Positions 1 through 10,374 of a DNA stretch of 64,000 nt are shown piece by piece. A program made the translations under genes and the position numbers. Source of the DNA: Zygnema cylindricum. Taxonomy: Eukaryota; Streptophyta; Zygnematophyceae; Zygnematales; Zygnemataceae. How positions within the stretch are numbered: the stretch's first letter is position 1; each line of letters opens with the position of its first letter. The stretch lies in contig JBBHKE010001733.1 in assembly GCA_037447655.1 (NCBI GenBank), forward strand, positions 18,547 through 82,546, written 5' to 3'. The notes beneath the pieces are model-generated. The model saw only the letters and a list, made by a program, of their open reading frames with translations, ran no database searches and had not been told where the DNA came from.

Positions 1-72
<72 letters not shown>
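1..72. repeat. (AG)n microsatellite
   Basis: The window opens with 36 perfect AG dinucleotides that grade into purine-rich DNA to about position 110. The same kind of GA-rich DNA sits immediately upstream of the cysteine-rich gene at about 9290-9370, so on the minus strand it may be CT-rich 5' leader of a gene lying to the left. True length unknown because the array touches the window edge. Confidence 0.95.
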
Positions 73-78
<6 letters not shown>

Positions 79-200
79 GAGCGGTGGGGGAAAGGCGAGG
101 AGAGTGTAGAAAACGAAGACTTGGATAGAATGGCCACATGGCAGATGCCTTTATAGAGTTCCGTAGGATTGAAGGTACGGTACGGTCTCATACCGTATCG
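73..200 (-). promoter_or_regulatory. Possible promoter and leader of a paralogous gene lying left of the window
   Basis: This stretch resembles the DNA upstream of the cysteine-rich gene (about 9290-9440). Shared in the same order are GA-rich DNA, gagagtg, ttggata, ggccaca, gtaggat and then gtacggtacggt. On the minus strand it contains CTCTATAAAGGC (around 148-160), a good TATA box; the matching place in the other copy (about 9400) reads a weaker TACAAAAG. The inference is that a related gene on the minus strand starts left of position 1. A dispersed repeat carrying both segments would explain the similarity equally well. Confidence 0.35.
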
Positions 201-212
201 AACCCTACGTTA

Positions 213-660
213 CGCCGTGAATCGTTTTTAGCGTATTGAACGCAGCAAAAAAAACGAAAGTACATTTTCATTTAAACTGTGAGGTGTACGGGTATTGTTA
301 GATCGCATAAATCTGTACCTTTTTAAGTGAAAAATTATTATTAATGAGTTTAAGTAATCGCGAACGCATGAGAATATGGGCTCTAAAAAGGGGATGAAAT
401 CTGGTTGCTAAAACTCACGTTTGCACATATTCGTCCGACAATCTCGTTTCGACCACGTGAACGTACAATTTGTGTACGTTTTGTTAGATTTTAAACACGT
501 ACCTATATTAGTGTCAGCGAAATTTACGGCGATTATTTTTTCTTTTGATAAACCCAAATTAGTATAAGTAAATAATTAGAATGTATGTTTTTTTTGGAAA
601 AAATCCAAATTCCCAATTAACGTTTATAACGGTAGTATACGCTAATAACGATTCACGGTG
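213..660. mobile_element. TA-flanked mariner-like MITE, degenerate
   Basis: The ends are inverted copies, starting CGCCGTGAATCG and ending CGATTCACGGTG, of the terminal repeat used by the large TA-flanked MITE family in this window. The interior matches the elements at 50123-51424 and about 13600-14250, for example the words aaggggatgaaat and attcgtcc. It has no coding capacity. The left TA is present; the right flank is mutated. Confidence 0.6.
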
Positions 661-850
661 AACTCTAGGCGATTATAGAGTTCTGTAGGTTCAAAGGTAC
701 AGTACAAAACCGTACGGTAGTCTTTACGCAAAACATAGATGTCCAATTCGTACGGATTCAGACTTTTTTACGAAAACGACGTAGTATTCGTTTGTTTTGT
801 AGCTTTCGTTAATTTTGTGCGTCTCACACTGTACGAAATAATGTAAGGAC

Positions 851-1247
851 TAGTGTTGGGTATCTAGTAATTTCATATCGCAATAATTTCGATATTCGAT
901 ATATCGAATATCGATCGAGGAAAGTCCTCGATATATCGTACTGAGTCCAACATAAATTATCGCGATGTATTTGGGTAAAAATTGTTTGCCCGTACAGATA
1001 TTGTACGAAAATGGGGACAGAAAATTGTAGGGACCCTGCCCCGCGTGGCGCACGCTCAGTGGGGGGGGGTTGGGGGGGGTGGGGTTTTGAAAAAAAAATA
1101 GAAAGAAAAAAAATAAAAATTGTACATATCGAGAAAATATCGCGATATGTAGCTTCTATGTTATATCGAAGCGATGTATCGAATATCGGGTACCTGAAAT
1201 TCGATATATATCGAATACCGGCAACAGGCCTTAGATACTCAACACTA
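851..1247. mobile_element. hAT-like MITE with perfect 8-bp target duplication
   Basis: The element begins TAGTGTTGGGTATCTA and ends TAGATACTCAACACTA, and both sides are flanked by gtaaggac (843-850 and 1248-1255). Eight-base target duplications and TAGTGTTG-type ends are standard for the hAT superfamily. The interior is rich in TATCGATA-type words and palindromes, plus short G- and A-runs. It has no transposase. The element at 12096-12917 has the same kind of ends. Confidence 0.85.
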
Positions 1248-1271
1248 GTAAGGACATTAAATAAAAGTTGC

Positions 1272-1720
1272 TTCATTTGCGCGCGCGTATTTTTTGTTTC
1301 TTCCACTCCGTCTTCACCAGAAAGAAGCCGCCGTTGGAGATGCCGTAAATTCCGTCGTTCGCCACTTGTTGGTTGTACTTTTCAGTTTTGCATCTTTGCT
1401 TCATTTGCGCGCGTGTATTTTTATCTGAACGGCGAGCCGCGAAACTTGTGGCATCTCGCACGTGTATTTTTTTATGAGAGGCGAGCCGCAGAATTTATGG
1501 CTTCTCACACGCATATTTTTATGTGAGCGGCGAGCATCGGATTTTATGGCGTCTCACATGAGTATTTTTATTCGAGCGGTGAGCGGCGAGCGGCGGAATA
1601 TATGGCGTCTCCAACGGCGGCTTCGTTGAACCGTTTTGCTTCATCTGCCCACGAAGTATTTTTTGTCCTCCACTCCGTCTTCAGAAGGAAGTCGCGTTGG
1701 AGACGCCTTAAATTCCGGCG
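1272..1720. repeat. 50-bp minisatellite inside an 85-bp direct repeat
   Basis: Between about 1411 and 1612 there are four diverged copies of a roughly 50-bp unit running from gtattttta through gcggcgagc to ttatggcgtctca. The block is bracketed by two copies (about 1272-1357 and 1639-1720) of a separate segment sharing ccactccgtcttca, ttggaga and taaattccg. No open frame spans the units convincingly. Confidence 0.7.
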
Positions 1721-2121
1721 CTCGCTGCTAGTTCGTTAGACTTATCAGTTTTTTAGGGTAATGAATTTTTATATTTTTGAAATTTGAAAGTAAAAAAAAA
1801 GTACGAATTTTACGACGAATTTTATAAAGTTTGAAATTGTCTTATGCGCATCCTACGTAGTATTCGTTAGTTTACTCCGTGCGTTTTATGCGCATAGGAC
1901 ATCTATGTCGCAAAACTATTTTCGATAACGGGAAAGTTGAAGGAAGAAATATGAAGGGCGGCTGCACACGCTGGAATATACATTATTTTTTGTACTAACG
2001 TATTGTACGGTAGCTACACGCATCGTACGGAAAATATTAAATTTGATATTTTGAATACACGTGCACTGTGCACTCTCACCTCATGTCTATTTCGGATTTC
2101 CGTACCGTAATTCATTGAGAC
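1721..2121. other. No recognised feature
   Basis: AT-rich sequence with scattered GTACGG words. I see no coding frame, no terminal repeats and no clear match to the families in the rest of the window. Confidence 0.5.
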
Positions 2122-2759
2122 CATAGTTCAAAAGTAGGCGTTTTTATGGTAGGCCTTTGGTAGGCGCACAAAACTTGGCATTAAACTCGCTTAGAGTAGG
2201 CATATTGTATGGGTGTGCGTTGTGGGCACTCTTGTACGATCGTACGAATCTGACGTATGATCATGGTACAACGCACGCCACCTGACGAATTTTTTTAGCG
2301 AATTGACACGACGTAGGATGACATTCCGCGGGAAAGAAAACCCGGAAAAAAAAAAAAACGCGGACAAGCAACCTGGTTGGTCTGTTCTAGGCTTTATTTA
2401 GTGCGGCCTTCAAAATTGCAGACACGAATATGACAGATTGTCCTATCGTAAGTTGTGTTATGGGCTTTTCATGTGATCTTCTTAAGATTGCTACTTTGAT
2501 CAGCGACCGTCCGATTGTCCAAATCTGACGGTTTAAATTGAAAACACCTCAAAACTCACAGAAAAATATTTTTTTGTTCGAATGTTTTTCAAAATTTAGA
2601 CATGACGTTTAATTCTCTATCAATCGCTGTGCAACTCAAGTCTGTTACCCTTTTTTTTCATTTTTCGACCAATACAATATGGGTCTTAAGGGCATATTGT
2701 ATGTTTTGCGTACAATAGGCATATTGTATGGGCCTACTTTCACCGACTTTTGAACTATG
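2122..2759. mobile_element. hAT-like MITE, CATAGTTCAAAAGTAGG family
   Basis: It starts CATAGTTCAAAAGTAGGC and ends TTTTGAACTATG. The interior carries the word gggcttttcatgtgatctt and short repeats of gcatattgtatg. It matches the elements at 44893-45193 and 45292-47599; in the latter an 8-bp duplication is visible, which is why hAT is inferred. The flanks here (attgagac and attcagtt) are no longer an exact duplication. Non-coding. Confidence 0.75.
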
Positions 2760-2846
2760 ATTCAGTTCATATTTCAGGTATCAATGTCAAAATTTTGGGG
2801 TGCCGATATAGACTACATATGGCTAATAACTATTCACGGTGTACTA

Positions 2847-3505
2847 AGGGTGGCGTTCCATCAGGAAATTGTGTAAACGTACGGCCAACATTACAGAATG
2901 CTACATTTTGATCAGTGTACTATCGCGCAGAGTCTGTAATGCACGTGTACAAAAAAGAGTGGTTCCACGTAAGATAAAGATCGTATTTGAAAATCCTAAA
3001 ATATTTTTTCCACCGACCAACTTCAACTCGAAATCGTCATTTGCATACCACGTACGTGCGGACCAGGGCATCGTACCACACAAATTTTGTACTTTTTGCA
3101 AATGCTTGTCAGACGCCAGCTCATTATTTTTAGGGTTTCTGCTTTTTCGCGTGACGAATGAGCACTTCCACAAATAGTGTGAAGAATGGCCGGTAACAAA
3201 AAAAATGCAACGAAAGTTCGTTACGAGATTACTTTCGTGATTTCCGTTGAATTTCTGAATGCATATATCATGTGCGAAATATTTCGATTTCGGTTGGTTG
3301 CCGTCTTGACACGTACATTCATTATCCAAGGTGTCGCGGCTCAATTTTTTCTGTAAATGGTGATGTACCTCCTCGAGGTACATCACCATTTACAGACACT
3401 TTGGAAGCGAATGCTTCGCGAAAATATATCCAACGGTCATTCTTTTCTCCCAGACCTTTGGAGAATATTGGCAAGATTCTCTGTAATGTTGTTCGCGTAT
3501 AAAAT
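2847..3505. mobile_element. PIF/Harbinger-like element, right end missing, with perfect hairpin
   Basis: A TAA precedes the left end, GGGTGGCGTTCCATC, which is the terminal repeat of the TTA/TAA-flanked family. The body aligns with 50579-51316 throughout (accgac, cattatcc, gtaatgttgtt). At 3351-3395 lies a 45-nt inverted repeat with two perfect 21-nt arms and a 3-nt loop, at the same relative place as the hairpin at 51080-51124. The right end has been replaced by the element that begins about 3507. Confidence 0.65.
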
Positions 3506-3506
3506 T

Positions 3507-4072
3507 TCGACTCAATGACATCAAATAGAGTAAACGATTGTAATTTTTACCTTTTTCTAATTTAGGTAAGGTTTAATTAGCGTAAAAAAAATGTAATACA
3601 GGTTTGTTTTAAAGAGTGTGGAGTATGGACGACGTTCGACCGTGCAAAATTGTACTTTTTTAAGTAAAAAGGTACAAATAATGATTTAATAGAATCGCGC
3701 TCGCACGTGAAATCGCACTAAACGAATAATCAATCACATCGAAAAAAAGCCGTTCACATAACTCTTGTCCGTCAACAACATCGTCGTTAGTGTGAACATT
3801 AACTGACATTCAGCGCGACAAATAAGACTGACGTCATAATGGCGTCAAAACTATACGGAATGACAGATTTTGTACGTCTACGTTATTTAGTGTTCATAAT
3901 TTCAGCGCGGATAATTGTTACCAACATAACCCAATATAGAGTACTTAAATAAATTAGAGTAAACTTCCTCTGTGGAAAAGTTATATCACATAAATTAGAG
4001 TTCATTACTCTAATTGTTTTTTTTTGTTTTTTTACTCTAATTTTTTCACTACTCTAATTGCGATTTGCGGTG
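3507..4072. mobile_element. TA-flanked mariner-like MITE, left end missing
   Basis: The body matches 40804-41304 (atcaaatagagtaaa, ggtaaggtttaattagcg, gaccgtgcaaaattgtac) and the right end reads ctctaattgcgatttgcggtg. It joins directly to the broken PIF-like element on the left, so a deletion or recombination has fused the two. Confidence 0.6.
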
Positions 4073-4180
4073 CGGTGCAAAAGCTCGTGATATCCGGTAT
4101 TGTCATGATTTATTCGTATCGTACGATTCCTCAGTAATAAACTAATAACATGCATATAGTACAAACTTTTCAGATGTATG

Positions 4181-4661
4181 CATGGTTGTTCAAATCGCGC
4201 GATTTTTTCCTTTTTTACGATTAAAACGTATAATTCGTGACTTTTGAATAAATCGGAAAAAAACGTGATGTACTTTCTGTCCGGTAAACTGAACGGAGAA
4301 TTTACGGAAACTGTACGGTACTTACAGTAACTGTACGGTTTTGTACCAAAAAGTACGGAATTTGTCTAAAAGATACGTTGCACTTCGTACTACTTTCTGT
4401 CCGGTAAACTGAACAGAAGTTTAACGGTAAATGTACGGAATCATACCAAAATTGTACGGTCTATGACGAAAAGCGACGGGAACTGTACGAAAAATGTACA
4501 AACTGCGGGATATGTACAATTTATTTTTGTTTTCGTGTACGGGATAGTACGGACGAAAATTCATTAACGATTTTTACGATTTTTTCAAAAGGTTCAATGC
4601 GTTTGTTACGTATAATTCGTTGCGATTAAATCGTTCGCACTAAACGCCGTGAACAACTATG
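4181..4661. mobile_element. hAT-like MITE with perfect 8-bp target duplication
   Basis: The ends are CATGGTTGTTCAAATCGCGC and GTGAACAACTATG. The flanking duplication gatgtatg is at 4173-4180 and 4662-4669. The interior has repeated blocks related to tttctgtccggtaaactgaa and runs of gtacgg. The same family supplies the three stacked elements at 45777-47515. Non-coding. Confidence 0.85.
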
Positions 4662-4669
4662 GATGTATG

Positions 4670-5470
4670 TTTGATTGTTTTCTCTTGTTTCCGCACTTTT
4701 TTATCTATGATTCGCTCCTTGATTCGCGGTATCAAAAGTGCGCGTGGACATCGGAAGAATCGTCGGACGGCAAAATGGAAATAGCAATCATTGGATCGCT
4801 GACGGCGAGACCGACGCCGCATTTACAACGTGGCATTGGGAAAACGACAAATTTTGGGACGCGCCGACTGCGCACAGATTGTCTTGTCGCTCTGTCACAG
4901 CATTAAATGTTAATGACTTAAAGCTTTTGTCGGTACGTGGGCTTTGAACCGAAAACTCAAAAACTGCCTTTGCGTTTCTGCCGCGTCATGATTCATTGAG
5001 CATTCAGTGGTCTTTTTGTCGTTTTTGTCATCGTCATCCGTCCAATCACGAGCAGGAGTGCATTGACGACAGCTCATCAAATCCGACAAAATTTAATTCA
5101 TCTTCGAGATTCGAATTATCTTAAATGAAATATCTGATCAAAATCAATACCTTTCAGAGTTCCAGGACAAAAAATAACGCAATCGTAAAATACTAATAGC
5201 CAATTCACTGTCAAACAGGGTAGAAAACATACAGCCGTACCCTCAGTTCTTTAAATACGCCAAAATTAAAGAAAATGACAAAAGTAGTACAATCGTACAA
5301 CCGGGGAATATTTTTTGGAGGTGGTGAAGAACTCCCACTTTTATTTCCCTATACGACAAAAAGTGAATACATCGATTCTTAGCGCGGGATAGAAGTGAAG
5401 CTTATGTTTAAATTGACATCTATCGTATTTTATCCTAAACTCCATGTCCTAAGTACATCTTATTGGAATT
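4670..5470. repeat. Degenerate long repeat, copy 1
   Basis: Order-preserving similarity to 10375-11285: ttccgcactttt versus ttcgcacttttt, ccttgattcgcgg versus ccttgattcccgg, gtggacat, aatacgccaaaa, aattgacatcta and actccatgtcctaag are shared. The copies are heavily diverged and no terminal structure can be defined. Short frames here, such as 4649-4906, are not conserved in the other copy, so I do not call genes. Confidence 0.5.
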
Positions 5471-6934
5471 CGTACTTCCACTGTTCTATTGAATCACTCT
5501 TTTTTAGTTCGTTCTTTCATGATATTTAAAGTCCTAGAACACTAAGTCTTAAGTGTATCACTTTAATTAGTGTTCCTGTACTTTTTGTACATAATGTTCC
5601 CACTAAACATTTAGAATATTTCTACCTAGTTGTACCTCCACTTCTAAATATACCTAGATTAATCATAGTTCCACTTATTGGGTGTACCTAGATTAGTTGT
5701 ACCTTGATTAGTTATACCTCCACTTAGTATAGTTAGTCTTACACGCTTGAGTTCATCTATAAAACTCAAGCGTCTCACTATGATACTTTACTTAATACTT
5801 TACTATTGAACTTAAGTTCACGACAGCCTCAGTTGTCTTGCTGTCTTTTTGGTCCCTTTATGTACTTTGTACTTTTTCCTGTTTCTTCGCTTTAATTTGT
5901 TTCCTTTGTTATGGCCGCTAATTTATTACATCTTCTCTCCCCTTTCTTTTGTACCTTGATGGTTTTCCATCGCACGTTTTGCAATAAAGTTTGATATGCT
6001 TTAAAAGTGCTAAATACTAACTAGAAGCCTTGTCTGAGCTTCTCAAGATTGCCACAATAATAAGTGTGAGAACTGTGAATTCCTAAAAAATAAAATAGGC
6101 AAAAATCGTTAACTCAAAAAAAAAAAAATAGTACGTGTTGTCATCCTATCGCTTCTAGAGTTGAGCATCGAGAAAAAAAGTTAATGACTAAATATATTTT
6201 CCTTTCCTGTGCTTTTTATTTTTCCATCACGGAGTTCCGTGAAGGAGTTGGACGCAACACTCAATTTCGACTGCTCCTATGTGAAACGCGTTTCCCGAAA
6301 CCGTGAAAACGTACCTTTGTGTATGCATTACTCTTTGCCCTTAACGTGACAAGATTCACGTGGGGTGCGTCTACGCTCTGTCACGTAAATGATTACAAAT
6401 GGTAATTGACACTTTCGCGCGCCAATTTTATTGACGCGTCATGTTGTCGGTTACCATTTTTGTCTTCTAGCCGATTCTATAATGATTGGTACAAAAAGGG
6501 AAGCGGAAAAGTGTGTTTGAACAAAACGAAGCGAATCCCATTTGATCCTCGAAAATTGTTAGGTTTTGCAATGTTGATGTCAATTTAAAAATAATGGTTT
6601 GTCGTTAGTCCAATTTAGTCCAAAATATTGGTCCAATTCGGTCGCATGTCACGTCGCTCATTTTGTTTCCGTTGACACGTTTCCAAGTATACGTCTTGCT
6701 TCGTGTTCACGGTTTAAGTTTTTCGTACGATACTTGGTTGGCGTCCATTATATTTGTGTATGGGGGGGTAACCGTGATTTCCCCCCGTCTTTACCACTAG
6801 GAATCAAATCTGAGTGCGCTTTGCGCTTTCGCGTGTCAACGCGTTTATCCGACACTCTTTCTGTATGGTTGTACAAAGTAACGAGCAATTTTTGTACAGA
6901 TTGGCACATTTCACACATTACACTATTTTAAACT
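5471..6934. other. No recognised feature
   Basis: 5471-5990 has loosely repeated short words of the type agttgtacct and ttagttatacctcc, but no regular period. 5990-6934 contains no coding frame with conserved character and no terminal repeats. The frames at 6406-6588 and 6599-6931 have no recognisable motif. Confidence 0.4.
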
Positions 6935-7085
6935 GTCCGAATTAGAGTTATTAACGTTGATTAAACAATGCCTATATTAACGTAAAAAAACAATTAGAAA
7001 ATCAAATTATATTTTAGGTTCAAGGGTCAAAATTTGGGGTCTCTCAATTAGCGTTGTTAATGCTAATAGCGATTTTCATTGAATA
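6935..7085. mobile_element. Right-hand fragment of a TA-flanked MITE
   Basis: Resembles the right end of the MITE at 32556-33072: agagttattaacgttga, ggtcaaaatttgggg and then taatgctaatagcgatttt. The left part was not found. Confidence 0.5.
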
Positions 7086-7509
7086 CGTTTAGGTTTGTCA
7101 AGTAATTTTGACTTCGCTTGTTGTTATGGATTCTTTGGTCCTCAATTTATAAATAGAGTGTCCTTTGTTCAAGACGACAAGCGAGAGAATTATGTACGAC
7201 TGGTGGGAGAATTATGGAGGGTTATAGGCAGCGCACGCTCACAGGTGTGTCGACATCTTTGAGTTACTTAAGTATGGAGGTAGTAGTGGCAGAATATGTT
7301 TCATTGGAATCATTTTTTAATGTAACCTTTGGAGGAAGTAGGAGAGTGAGAGGAGTGAAGAAAATAATGTAAAAAAAACATTATATATAGGTATATATGA
7401 AAATTATTTTTCCGAAATGTTTCTTCGATGTTAAACAAATGTATGTGGATTTGAAATGCTTACGCCTGAGTGATTGTGCTTTTGTGTGTTGTGGTGTTTT
7501 ATGGATCCT

Positions 7510-7862
7510 ATCACTCCCTCCCTCCCTCCTCCCAGTCATCCTTCTCACCTTCCCTCCCTCCCTCCCTTGCATATCGTCTCCCTCTTCACCCGTCCTCTTC
7601 CCCCCTCCTCTTCCCCACCTTTCCCTTCCCTCCCTCTCTTCACCCTTCCCTCACTTTCACTCTCCCCCTTTCCTTTCCTCCTCTCCTCTCCCTCTCTCCA
7701 TTCCTCCATCCCTCCTTTCTTCCTTCCTGTCCACCTCTCTCCCTTCTTTGTCCCCTCCCTCCCTCCCCCTTCCCCCTCCTTCCTTTTCCGTTCTCCGCCT
7801 CCTCTCCCCTTTCTCCCCCTATCTCTCCCCCCTATTCCCTCCTTCCCCCCGTCCTCTTTCTG
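7510..7862. repeat. Polypyrimidine tract of the ccctcc type
   Basis: About 350 bp of almost pure C and T on the plus strand, made of irregular tcc, ccct and ctctc units. Long open frames in all three forward frames are a by-product of the absence of purines. Similar tracts lie at 14490-14950, 27600-28160, 32236-32430, 36170-36350 and 42287-42400. Confidence 0.85.
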
Positions 7863-8618
7863 ATATGCCACAAGTTCTCATTTGCAAAATAATTGAGCAT
7901 TTACCACTAGAGACTGGAAATTGACTACACGACACAACACATTAGGATGGATTTTGGGCAATGCGCATTGGAGGTTAGCCATTGAATGTTGGCATTTGAA
8001 CATTGTACATTCAAAATTAGAAGTCGGTTTTTGTACTCAGACATTGGACACTAAACATTGAACACGGGACATTGCATATTTTACTTTTGGAAAAACATCC
8101 CATAAACATAAGGCTCGTACATGATGACTGTTATTGGTGGCATATACTACTTAATTTGGGCTCTTTTCAATCATTAGATTGCCTCCACTTCAAAATGGAA
8201 AGCATTATCCCTACGAAGTGTAGAAGTGTATGTTTGAGAGGAAAATGTTAAACTAGCAACATATATGATATTGAAACTTCTATACAGCAACCATTACATA
8301 AAACTGGTTTATCCAAATGTAGCCATCATAATTGACAACGTACTTTTTCACAACAAGCATCTCATGTTTTTTTTTAACCAAGATTCGAATAAATTCAAAT
8401 CCCAAACGTACAATGTCATTTTCGGAGAAAGGAAACAAACTAACCATCCTTTAACCCACTCCTAAAACAGACAAAAAAAAAAAAAAAACATCATATATTT
8501 GTTTTTAAACCACCTCCAATAAAACACCCGAAGCCCAAAATCACCTAAAATCCAAATCAACTGATCTTATTTCCCAATCCCCAACCTTCTTGCACTCCAA
8601 TTCCCCACTCCTAATCTC
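7863..8618. other. 3' flank of the cysteine-rich gene; nothing else seen
   Basis: No coding frame, repeat or RNA structure is evident. Between 7930 and 8070 words such as acattggac, cattgaacac and cattgtacatt recur without a fixed period. The DNA next to the gene's stop codon is A- and C-rich. Confidence 0.4.
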
Positions 8619-9281
8619 CTAAGGAGTCGTGCACCCTTTAAGAGTCGTACAATTCACTATAGCGCCAGTTTTTGAACACGTGCAAGACTTGCAACGGTTA
8701 CCAACCGCCGGAACTTTCGTAGTCCCGCCGGCGTAAAACTTCGGACCCCACGTGGCGCCCGCCGACACACAATATGGATGTCGCGGATCCCCGCCGCCGC
8801 CAATACAATTCCCTTGGTCAACGACGACTTTGTTGACCGTCACGCCAACCTTCGAAATCAAACAAGTCGAATAGGCCTTCGGGCAAGTCGGTGTGACATT
8901 TGTCCCTTTCGCGTTCACATAACACGTAGGTCCCTTGTCGCATTCGCAATACGTCGAGTTTATTTTATAATCAGCCGTACAGGTACATGTCGGACAGTAC
9001 AGTACGTTGAGTCCCAAGTTTTTGGTACCGACAGCGTACGGAATCCCCGCTCTTTGGCAAAAAAGCGGCGATTTTTTTGTGTAAAGAGTCGAAACGCAGC
9101 GTCCAATGAGAAGCGTCGACGTGACGTTGGTTATCAGACAGTTAATTCTAGTGGTGCAGTACGGCGCGATAGGGAGACCGTTTGTCTTGTTGCGGGTACA
9201 CTTGGCGCCGTCGGGGAGGCCGGCGGAGGAGCAGAGGAGAGGGAGGGAGAGGACGAGGAGGAGAGCGAGACGTGACGCCAT
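8619..9281 (-). CDS. Secreted 20-cysteine protein with two ten-cysteine repeats; function unknown
   Basis: This is a complete intronless frame of 220 codons, from ATG at 9281 to TAG at 8619. Residues 1 to about 20 are a clear signal peptide: a basic start, then a leucine-rich core ending LLCSSA. The mature part holds 20 cysteines. They fall into two units, residues 28-114 and 120-217, each with the order C, C, C, C, C, then C-x2-C-x-C, then two more C. The second unit ends CKSCTC...GAIVNCTTLKGC, which resembles the second half of VWC or pacifastin-like modules (C-x2-C-x-C-x3-G-x4-C-T). Possible N-glycosylation sites include Asn31, Asn52, Asn108 and Asn128. I do not recognise a plant family with this arrangement. 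A wall or apoplastic protein, a protease inhibitor or an antimicrobial protein are all possible. The start is supported by the signal peptide and the purine-rich upstream DNA. Confidence 0.85.
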   Translation of the reverse strand: MASRLALLLVLSLPLLCSSAGLPDGAKCTRNKTNGLPIAPYCTTRINCLITNVTSTLLIGRCVSTLYTKKSPLFCQRAGIPYAVGTKNLGLNVLYCPTCTCTADYKINSTYCECDKGPTCYVNAKGTNVTPTCPKAYSTCLISKVGVTVNKVVVDQGNCIGGGGDPRHPYCVSAGATWGPKFYAGGTTKVPAVGNRCKSCTCSKTGAIVNCTTLKGCTTP

Positions 9282-9440
9282 GCCGGTAGGTGGAGGAGAG
9301 AAGTCCGAGGGAGGGAGGGAGGGAGAGAGAAAGTGGTAGAGGATGGGGGGAGGGAGGGGAGAGTGAAGAAGATGGATTGGATAGCCACAGGGCCACGCTT
9401 TTGTAGGAATCCGTTGGATAAAAAGTACGGTACGGTAGTA
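9282..9440 (-). promoter_or_regulatory. Leader and core promoter region of the cysteine-rich gene
   Basis: On the minus strand the sequence just before the ATG is CT-rich (9290-9370), typical of a plant 5' leader. Further upstream lie TACAAAAG (about 9400) and CTTTTTATCC (about 9420), either of which could act as a TATA element. The block resembles 73-200 at the window start. Beyond it come short tandem gtacggtac words (9425-9475). Confidence 0.4.
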
Positions 9441-9704
9441 TACTGTACGGCATGGTATGGTACGGTACGGTAGTCTTTCAGCAAACTTTTTCGGCAGCCG
9501 GAAAGACTAAACATTAATTTTGTACGACTGTACTGTACTGTATTTTAGCTGCGCACTTAAATTTAAATTTTGTATGCGTCAGCAGTGTTCACATATACAC
9601 CATGTAGATTTAAGGTTTAAGAAAAATTTCTAATTAGGTCTTTTCGTCTCCGTACAATTCTATCAATATGAGTGTCAGATGGACCTCGAAGTGGATCTGA
9701 AGAA

Positions 9705-9955
9705 CACCGTGTTAGGGTTTATTAGGGTTTATTAGGGTTTAGGGTCGCTATTAGGGCTTATGTATTTTTTGCGTCTTTAAAACATCTTTTCTCCGCACAC
9801 ACTTGTCAGATTTTGGATCTGACGGTTGAGATTGAAAGGTAAGATTCTCATCTTCCGATTGTCGGTCTCCATCCGAAAATAGGACAAGTGTGTACGGAGA
9901 AAAGATGTTTTTACGAGGCGAAAAAAATGTTATCGCTAATAGCGATGCACGGCGG
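9705..9955. mobile_element. TA-type MITE whose left end is split by telomere-like repeats
   Basis: It belongs to the short family of 10975-11183 and 39243-39461; shared words are atctgacggtt, attgaaaggtaagattctca and tgtgtacggagaaaagatg. The expected left end CACCGTG-AATCGCTATTAGGG is interrupted by about 35 bp of ttagggttta-type units (9712-9746) before CGCTATTAGGG resumes. The right end reads agcgatgcacggcgg. Non-coding. Confidence 0.6.
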
Positions 9956-10374
9956 TCAGATGAATGGTCAGATGGGCATCGAAGTGGATTGAAGTAATCG
10001 CCTTTCTTGAATTTTTTAATCTTTGTATCATGGTAGTGACTGTTTGGCAAACGACAAAAACTGCCATCTGGCCTTGATCTGTCTTCTCATGTGCGATGTG
10101 TTCGCACGCGTTGAAGTTAATGCTTCTCCGACGTGTACATCCCGGCCGTGATGACATCATTCGGTAATTCTTTTCGCTTTTTAGGGTTTTTAAAGGTTTT
10201 TCGGGATTTTATAGGGTGAGTTTTTAGGGTTTCTCAGGGTTTTTTAGAATGCAAAAGGCCAAAAGCGCTAGATAACTGCTTTTCCCATATTATATTCGCA
10301 GAGTACAAGTTTTTCAGGTATAGATATGCATATAATACGAGGCTATAGATTTTAATTTTAACATCTTCGTTTGT
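9956..10374. other. No recognised feature
   Basis: Mixed sequence with several agggttt words between 10180 and 10240. No convincing coding frame and no terminal repeats. Confidence 0.4.

Noticed and set aside
824-1526. Frames of 160-170 codons on both strands
   Set aside because: They cross a hAT-like MITE and a minisatellite; the two strands overlap and neither shows a motif.
2869-3502. Overlapping frames of 102, 162 and 76 codons
   Set aside because: They cover a PIF-like MITE and its palindrome; the homologous element at 50579-51316 does not keep these frames.
7397-7924. Long proline/serine/leucine-rich frames on the plus strand and a glycine/glutamate-rich one on the minus strand
   Set aside because: Produced by a purine-free tract; all frames are open at once and the peptide is low-complexity.
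9712-9760. A chromosome end
   Set aside because: Only about five degenerate telomere-like units, inside a MITE and with normal sequence on both sides.
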